Shown: positions 59,166 through 64,000 of the stretch, piece after piece
Layout of the letters: every line of letters starts with the position of its first letter
How positions within the stretch are numbered: the first letter of the stretch is position 1
DNA from: Caenorhabditis elegans
Lineage: Eukaryota > Nematoda > Chromadorea > Rhabditida > Rhabditidae
Assembly: GCF_000002985.6 (NCBI RefSeq)
Contig: NC_003284.9
Span: 8,804,001 to 8,868,000, forward strand
Reading direction: 5' to 3'
DNA: 64,000 nt
Made by a program: the position numbers and the translations under genes
Notes under the pieces: model-generated
Database searches by the model: none
Seen by the model: the letters and a program-made list of their open reading frames with translations, nothing else
Told to the model about the DNA's origin: nothing

Positions 59166-59528
59166 AAAGATGTGTGCCCATTTCAATTTGTGATAGTTTG
59201 TATGTTCTGCATGATTAATGCCTATAGTGAGTGTTCACCATAATTACCACTTTCAGAATTATTCAGAACTGAAAATATTTCTGTTAGCCTGTTCACATTT
59301 GCTTAAACTATGCCATCGGTTTACAACTTTTTACTACCGTCCTTGTACTCGATCAAGGAACAAAAACCGAAAAAATGTGCGAACTGTGTGCCAACGCCGT
59401 GCCGTGCCGACGTGTGTGTGCCGACGGAAAACAACGCAAAGCAAATGCCCCAAAGACCGTGCAGCCTGTTGGTTAGAAATAAGGCCAAACTGTGAATGAA
59501 ACATTTTATTCAATATTTCAAAAATGTA

Positions 59529-59881
59529 TTAATGTCTTAGTTTGAATCCTCCGACATGGTTGTCATGATAATGGCTTTTTTCACCGCTATGAAAATTGTG
59601 TCTTTGAGCACGTCCCTGGAAATTTTCTCATTTACATACTTTCATTTTCCCGGAGTTTAGATGTTTTGAACAATGTCATTAGCAACCTTTCAGTAACATT
59701 CTACATAACTATTTTCCCTATCAAATTCTTGATTCTGCAAACTCACATCGTTGAGATCATGTGTTACATGTTCAACATGTCGGTGGAAACGGTGCATATC
59801 AGCGGAGTCATCGATGAAATCTAGGCTCACTGCCATGGAGAAAAGAGTGAAGACAAAGATGAGAACAGTAATGCAATGCAT
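59529..59881 (-). CDS. Secreted His-rich small peptide 2 (73 aa)
   Basis: Exons 59881-59747 and 59615-59529, 222 nt. Signal peptide MHCITVLIFVFTLFSMAVS is followed by DFIDDSADMHRFHRHVEH, nearly identical to peptide 1, then GRAQRHNFHSGEKSHYHDNH and the shared ending GGFKLRH. The first exon has the same length (135 nt) and the same ND|G junction as peptide 1, but the middle 54-nt exon is absent. It faces peptide gene 1 tail to tail. Function unknown. The conserved signal peptide and conserved core in both copies argue that they are real secreted products. Confidence 0.85.
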
Positions 59882-59933
59882 GGGGGAAAGAGGTCGAAGA
59901 TGGTATTATGTCTTCCTTGACTCGCCGATTCTC

Positions 59934-59941
59934 TTTTATAG
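59934..59941 (-). promoter_or_regulatory. TATA box of peptide gene 2
   Basis: CTATAAAA on the minus strand in the context TTTTTTGGTGCTATAAAA, 53-60 bases before the start codon at 59881, matching the position in peptide gene 1. Confidence 0.7.
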
Positions 59942-60060
59942 CACCAAAAAACAATAATATTATACAGAATCTGAAAATACAAAATTTTATTTTATGGTTT
60001 TTATAGCGAGGAGTGTATAGTGAATCATTGGCTCATCGGAGAATTTGGCCCTCTTCGCAG

Positions 60061-62237
60061 AAATGAGCCGGCCGAAAAATCTGTAAGTGAAAATAAATTT
60101 AAAAAAAAAACTTGAAAAAATTGTGAAGGGTAACATGAAATATTGTATTCTCTCTCAGAGTTTCATTCAAATATCAGATTATTTCGTAGTAATGGAAAAC
60201 TGAAAGAGGTTCTAAGACTGATTTTCAAATGTTTCATAGCTTTGTGAAATTAATAAATCTCTGACAAAAATCAATTAAGCTCGTTCAAATCTTGAATTAC
60301 GTTTGTTAGGCTGTAAATGTATCAAAGGCTATTCAGTAAGTTTTTACAAAAATTCAGTAAGTTTTTACAAAACTAGACGTCACATTTTTTCAGCAATATT
60401 AAACAATCCCCCAATATTGGATCAAAGCGTTCAAGTGTGTAAGTCTGTGCTTTGATTTTGTTCTGCTCTTTCCTCGTTTCGTCACATTGCCCTTTTTACT
60501 CAAATAATAATACCCAATGATAAATGTCAGAAGCTTAATGTAACTTAACTGCACTTTTAAAATTGTGCAGTTTTTATTCTGTTTTCAAAACAAAACACGT
60601 CGTGTAATCTTCTTATAAGAACAAAAGTTCAAGAAGAGTCTAGAGACAAATTTTGTGTGAATTCCATTCACTTTTACGAATTTAAAACGAAACGGATTAT
60701 ATAAATATCATTCGAATATACCCTATATATATTTATTATTAGAAACAATTTCCCAGCTGAATGTCAAACCAAAAATACATATAATAACAAACGGTATTAA
60801 AAGAATTGAAAATAAAACAAATGATCAAAAACCGTGATCCACACAATTGAAATAATCAAACAAAACCCAGTTCCCAAATTAAATTCAATAAAATTTTGTA
60901 AAAATTTCGTAAACCAATATCAGAATTACGTTTCGAATTTTTTTCTGGATTTTGAACTATGATTGCTGCACAGCACTTCATGTGTTCTTTTAGAACGGTT
61001 TTTTAATTGCAAGCATATAGTGAATAATCCAAAAACACCTATAAAAATTAGCTCTCGACAATTTGAATTACTTCTTGGGTATCAAAACAACAATTTGTCG
61101 AAAATGTTGCACTTACAGTATCTATTCTTGTCAAGTTTTGATTAGAATAGAAAATGAGATCAAGCAAAACAATTTAAAAGTGTAACTTTAAAAAAAACAA
61201 TAGAGAATAACTTTATTTAAACAACCTACTCTACGTACTAATAGGAAATCTACGGTAAATAAAAAAAAATCGTTGTGGTTTTTCTACAACTCTCTTAAAT
61301 TACTAGTATGCACTTCTAGTTTTAAAGCTGAAAAAATCTTCTAGTTTGTGATCTTACGTCTCAATAGATTTTCTTCGCGATCTTGGAAAAAGTACATTCA
61401 TTCATATAATGTGTGGTTTTGTCTAACTTTAGAAAAAAGTATTTTCTTACCGATGTTTCATTTTATAGAAACTATGTTCGTAAGCTCCAAAAAAGGATAG
61501 ATGGACTTTTAGCGAGTGGGTATAAGATTATTGAATATTTACGTTTTTTGACCATGTGAATTACATACTCAGTATCAAAACAACAATTATTCGAAAATGT
61601 TGCGCATACGGTACCTATTCGTTTCAAGTTTTGATCAGAACAAAAATGAGTTGTATTTGGAGAGTTTAAAAGGGCATCTTCAAAAAGTACATGAGAAGAA
61701 ATCAACCAGAATGACTGTATTAAAAAAACAAACCCTACAGTTACTGGGGTCATGAAATCTGAAAAGAGCCTGTTTGTGCAGAATTCTCTATTTTCATAGT
61801 GAGCAAATAACGCTAAAAAAATAACAGTACTATTTGGGTAAGTTTGACCATTAAGCCACTTAATCAAACACTAATAGTTTGAAAATGATTGGCTATGCAT
61901 CAAAATTAGTATTAGGTAGTAGGCTGTCAACTGTCAGATGGCTCGTAGGGACAAGTTGTTCCAAAAACATGATCCCAGGTTTTTCGAACATACTAAAACG
62001 TTATTTTTTCATTAGTTACAGTAGACTTACGTTAAAAATTTTTCAGTATTTTTAATCAGAAAGCATATCAATAAAATATCAGTATAAATTATTTAACCTG
62101 AACCGAAAATGTTTATTTTAAAAATAAGTTTGCGTATGTTTTATGATTTGAAAAAATAAATATAAAGAAAATGGTGAATAAGAAAGAAAGACATATTTAT
62201 AGAAGATCCAATTGAGAAGACGATTGTTGGTTCCTGG
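60061..62237. other. Intergenic with one diverged direct repeat
   Basis: AT-rich 2.2 kb. Apart from a short tandem copy near 60333-60373 (TTCAGTAAGTTTTTACAAAA twice) and the direct repeat at 61055/61551, no gene or RNA is seen. Confidence 0.55.
61055..61677. repeat. Diverged direct repeat pair of about 120 bp
   Basis: Segments at about 61055-61180 and 61551-61677 share GTATCAAAACAACAATT, CGAAAATGTTGC, ACAGTA/ACGGTA, CTATTC, TCAAGTTTTGATNAGAA and TTTAAAAG in order. Both lie downstream of the insulin-like gene on its strand. Origin unknown. Confidence 0.7.
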
Positions 62238-62640
62238 TTACAATTTGTCGGCACAGCATGCTTTCCTGATTTCAACGAAAGTACATTGGTTTCCACAGCA
62301 CAGCTTAGAGAGATCCTGTTCCGTACCTAAAAATATTTATCGATTTTGATTTTAGGAACAAACGATACTTACCCGGTTCACATGGCCCGTTGCACGCTGA
62401 TAGCACATCAGTGTAGAGTTTTCTTCCACAGCGGTAGATTTTTTCGGTTTCCAAGGTTCTTCTCGCCCGATTTCCATGGTGATGGTGGTGGTGATGATGA
62501 TACTGACGGTGGAGGATTTCTTCGCTCCATTGAGACAAATCAAATGGATTTAAGAATCCATTTTCGTTGTTTCCAGATACTTGAGAAAGGTGTGCCATTT
62601 GAAGTCCAATGACAAGAAAGACAATCAAAGTGACGATCAT
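62238..62640 (-). CDS. Insulin-like peptide, beta type, with His8 propeptide
   Basis: Exons 62640-62373 and 62326-62238, 357 nt, 118 aa. Signal peptide about 1-23, propeptide with eight consecutive His, a basic site RARR, then a B-chain-like part (YRCGRKLYTDVLSACNGPC) and an A-chain-like part (LCCGNQCTFVEIRKACC) joined by a short EPGTEQDLSK without C-peptide cleavage sites. The extra Cys in each chain and the CGRKL and CCGNQC motifs match the C. elegans beta-type insulins (INS-6/DAF-28 group), ligands of the DAF-2 receptor. The phase-1 intron between B and A parts is typical of the family. I could not settle which ins gene this is. Confidence 0.93.
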
Positions 62641-63817
62641 CGTTTCACTCCTCGAATTATTTGAGCCAGGATATTGTAACTATCAGAATTCACACTTTTA
62701 TAGTAACAACATTTGGGGCGGGACATTTTTTTGAAATTTCAAATGTTTTCTGTATTCGTTAAAAATAGCAATTTTTCTCATCGAGAGACTACAAGTCAGA
62801 AAGATTCAATGTATAATGTAATCGTGGGGTTTAAGAGATTTTGACTAAATAATTGTAACTTTTTTTCAAAAAATGAACTTTTTAACTTTGCACTTTAAAA
62901 AACAACATGTTACGTGTGAGTGTTACATCAGAGAAGTAACAAAGTGGATAAAAGTGCATAGAAAAAAAAGACTTTTCAAAACAAAATCACCAACTTAATG
63001 ATGAGGCGTTTAAATGCAAAGGGCTTTATCAGTTAAAAGAAAGTTATTGGTAATAAGGGTAGTGAATCTGGGAATTTTAATGTCAAATAGTAAGCACGGG
63101 AATCAGTGACCACGTTTAACTCCTGAAGATCAGAGCTGTGCGGTAAATGAATTTTTGGCACTCGACAATTACCAGAGTTGGCAAGTGCAAAAGTTTGGTC
63201 AGCTTCAGCTGTCGCCAAAAATGAAAGTTCGAAAACTGTTCGGCAAACTGCAATCCGGAACTTTAGGATGCTTATATTATATTAGAGTGTTTTTTTTTTG
63301 GGAAAACATAGTTATTTTTGCATACAGTGCATCTAGCAAGCGGTAATATCTTATTTAATAGCCCTATTCTGGCACTTTTCGAATCTGTCGAGATTGTTAA
63401 TTTAAAGTCTCATACTGTATCTAGACTCTAAAACTGATAAATCAGCAAAAACTTCAATTATGATTTCAAAATTCACTTCACTTAAAAAATGTATTCAGCG
63501 ATTAGTATTTTTCGATATATAGATTTTTATTCAGCAATTGTTTTACCTGATTTAATTAATGAGAAAACGTCTTCGCGTAAGTTGTTTTACTTCATTAGTA
63601 AGATTAGAATTCATCGACGTAATTTATCACTCAGAATTCAGAACAAGCACATAAGCAAATAAAGTACTACGACAAAACTCAACATAATTACCAGCACACA
63701 TTTGGCCTTTGAGCTACAACTGTTTGAATGGAGTATTTAAAAAATTATTGACAATATACAATAAACATCAATAAAATATTGAATATGGTATAAAAAAGAC
63801 AAATTGGTACAAAACGT
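62641..63817. other. Upstream region of the insulin-like gene
   Basis: Contains a TATA-like TATAAAAG on the minus strand at about 62695-62702, 55 bases before the insulin start. The rest is AT-rich with no supported gene. Confidence 0.5.
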
Positions 63818-63910
63818 TTATTCTTGTGCCTGCTCGTCGCCTTCCAAAAGTTGTTCAGCTGCATCTGCTAGATTCCAGTCACTACCACCCAGAGCAAGAA
63901 TTGATTCCAG
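63818..63910 (-). CDS. Last exon of a gene entering from the right (31 codons)
   Basis: A 93-nt exon begins after a CTGTTTTTAG acceptor and ends in TAA. It encodes LESILALGGSDWNLADAAEQ then LLEGDEQAQE. The pattern I/L-x-x-L-G-G-x-x-W-x-L-A-x-A-x-x-x-L-L is that of the last helix of a UBA/CUE-type ubiquitin-binding domain. The rest of the gene is outside the window, so the product cannot be named. Confidence 0.65.
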   Translation of the reverse strand: MESILALGGSDWNLADAAEQLLEGDEQAQE

Positions 63911-64000
63911 CTAAAAACAGTATTTAAATAATGTGTTGGTCATTCCATGCATGAGCTCAAATTACTTATAAAAATTAAAAAAAATTAAACATTGTTTGAT

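Larger units (their letters stand above)
59529..60060. repeat. Right copy of the inverted segmental duplication
   Basis: Inverted counterpart of 57.13-57.65 kb including promoter. Homology fades near 60.06 kb. Confidence 0.8.

Noticed and set aside
61472-61867. 131-codon minus-strand frame downstream of the insulin gene
   Set aside because: It overlaps one copy of the direct repeat, its codon use looks random, and the other repeat copy does not keep the frame.

Overview
This window is nematode nuclear DNA, almost certainly Caenorhabditis elegans (X chromosome). The signs are: AT-rich intergenic DNA; short introns of about 45-60 bp with GT...TTTCAG borders; TTTCAG acceptor-like sites just before many start codons, as expected for SL trans-splicing; dense small palindromic transposons; and proteins I recognise from memory. 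These are an intermediate filament protein matching IFD-1, the exocyst subunit SEC-15, a CNNM transporter (probably cnnm-2) and a UBE2K-type E2 (probably ubc-23). All gene models were assembled by hand from exon frames and splice sites. Spliced lengths that are exact multiples of three are the main internal check.

Layout. 1-2.1 kb (-): the 5' part of a proline-rich protein that runs off the left edge. 2.9-7.0 kb (-): a small basic, probably nuclear protein whose 3.4-kb intron holds a 1.1-kb palindrome with 45-bp repeats. 8.2-12.8 kb (+): a 20-exon CNNM metal transporter. 14.1-16.3 kb: one tRNA-Cys and four tRNA-Gly(UCC) genes in inverted pairs. 16.9-20.4 kb (-): intermediate filament protein. 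22.8-27.2 kb (-): two tandem RING/B-box genes with the same exon plan. 27.9-31.7 kb (-): sec-15. 32.1 kb: tRNA-Glu. 32.6-33.7 kb (+): a reduced serpin. 34.2-39.0 kb: a tRNA-Gly pair, one member cut in two by a 4.3-kb insertion. 40.3-42.3 kb (+): a FAF1-like UBA-UAS protein with a truncated UBX. 42.5-42.8 kb: another tRNA-Gly pair. 43.3-44.4 kb (+): E2 enzyme with a UBA-like tail. 45.2-49.6 kb (-): a large five-finger C2H2 protein. 53.3-54.0 kb (-): a small basic protein. 57.3-59.9 kb: two secreted His-rich peptide genes, inverted around a 642-bp palindrome. 62.2-62.6 kb (-): an insulin-like peptide. 63.8 kb (-): the last exon of a further gene.

The genes do not form one pathway. Three ubiquitin-related types (E2, UBA-UAS and two RING genes) lie within 22 kb, but they differ in strand and spacing and nothing shows that they act together. 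The most distinctive feature is the interplay of tRNA-Gly(UCC) inverted pairs with mobile DNA. One pair has an 880-bp element in its spacer with a 5-bp target duplication. Another has a tRNA gene split exactly by a 4.3-kb element with 14-bp terminal inverted repeats and a 4-bp target duplication. Also notable are two probable GC-AG introns, a degenerate serpin without a recognisable reactive-loop hinge, an E2 with HPS in place of HPN, and an insulin propeptide with eight consecutive histidines.
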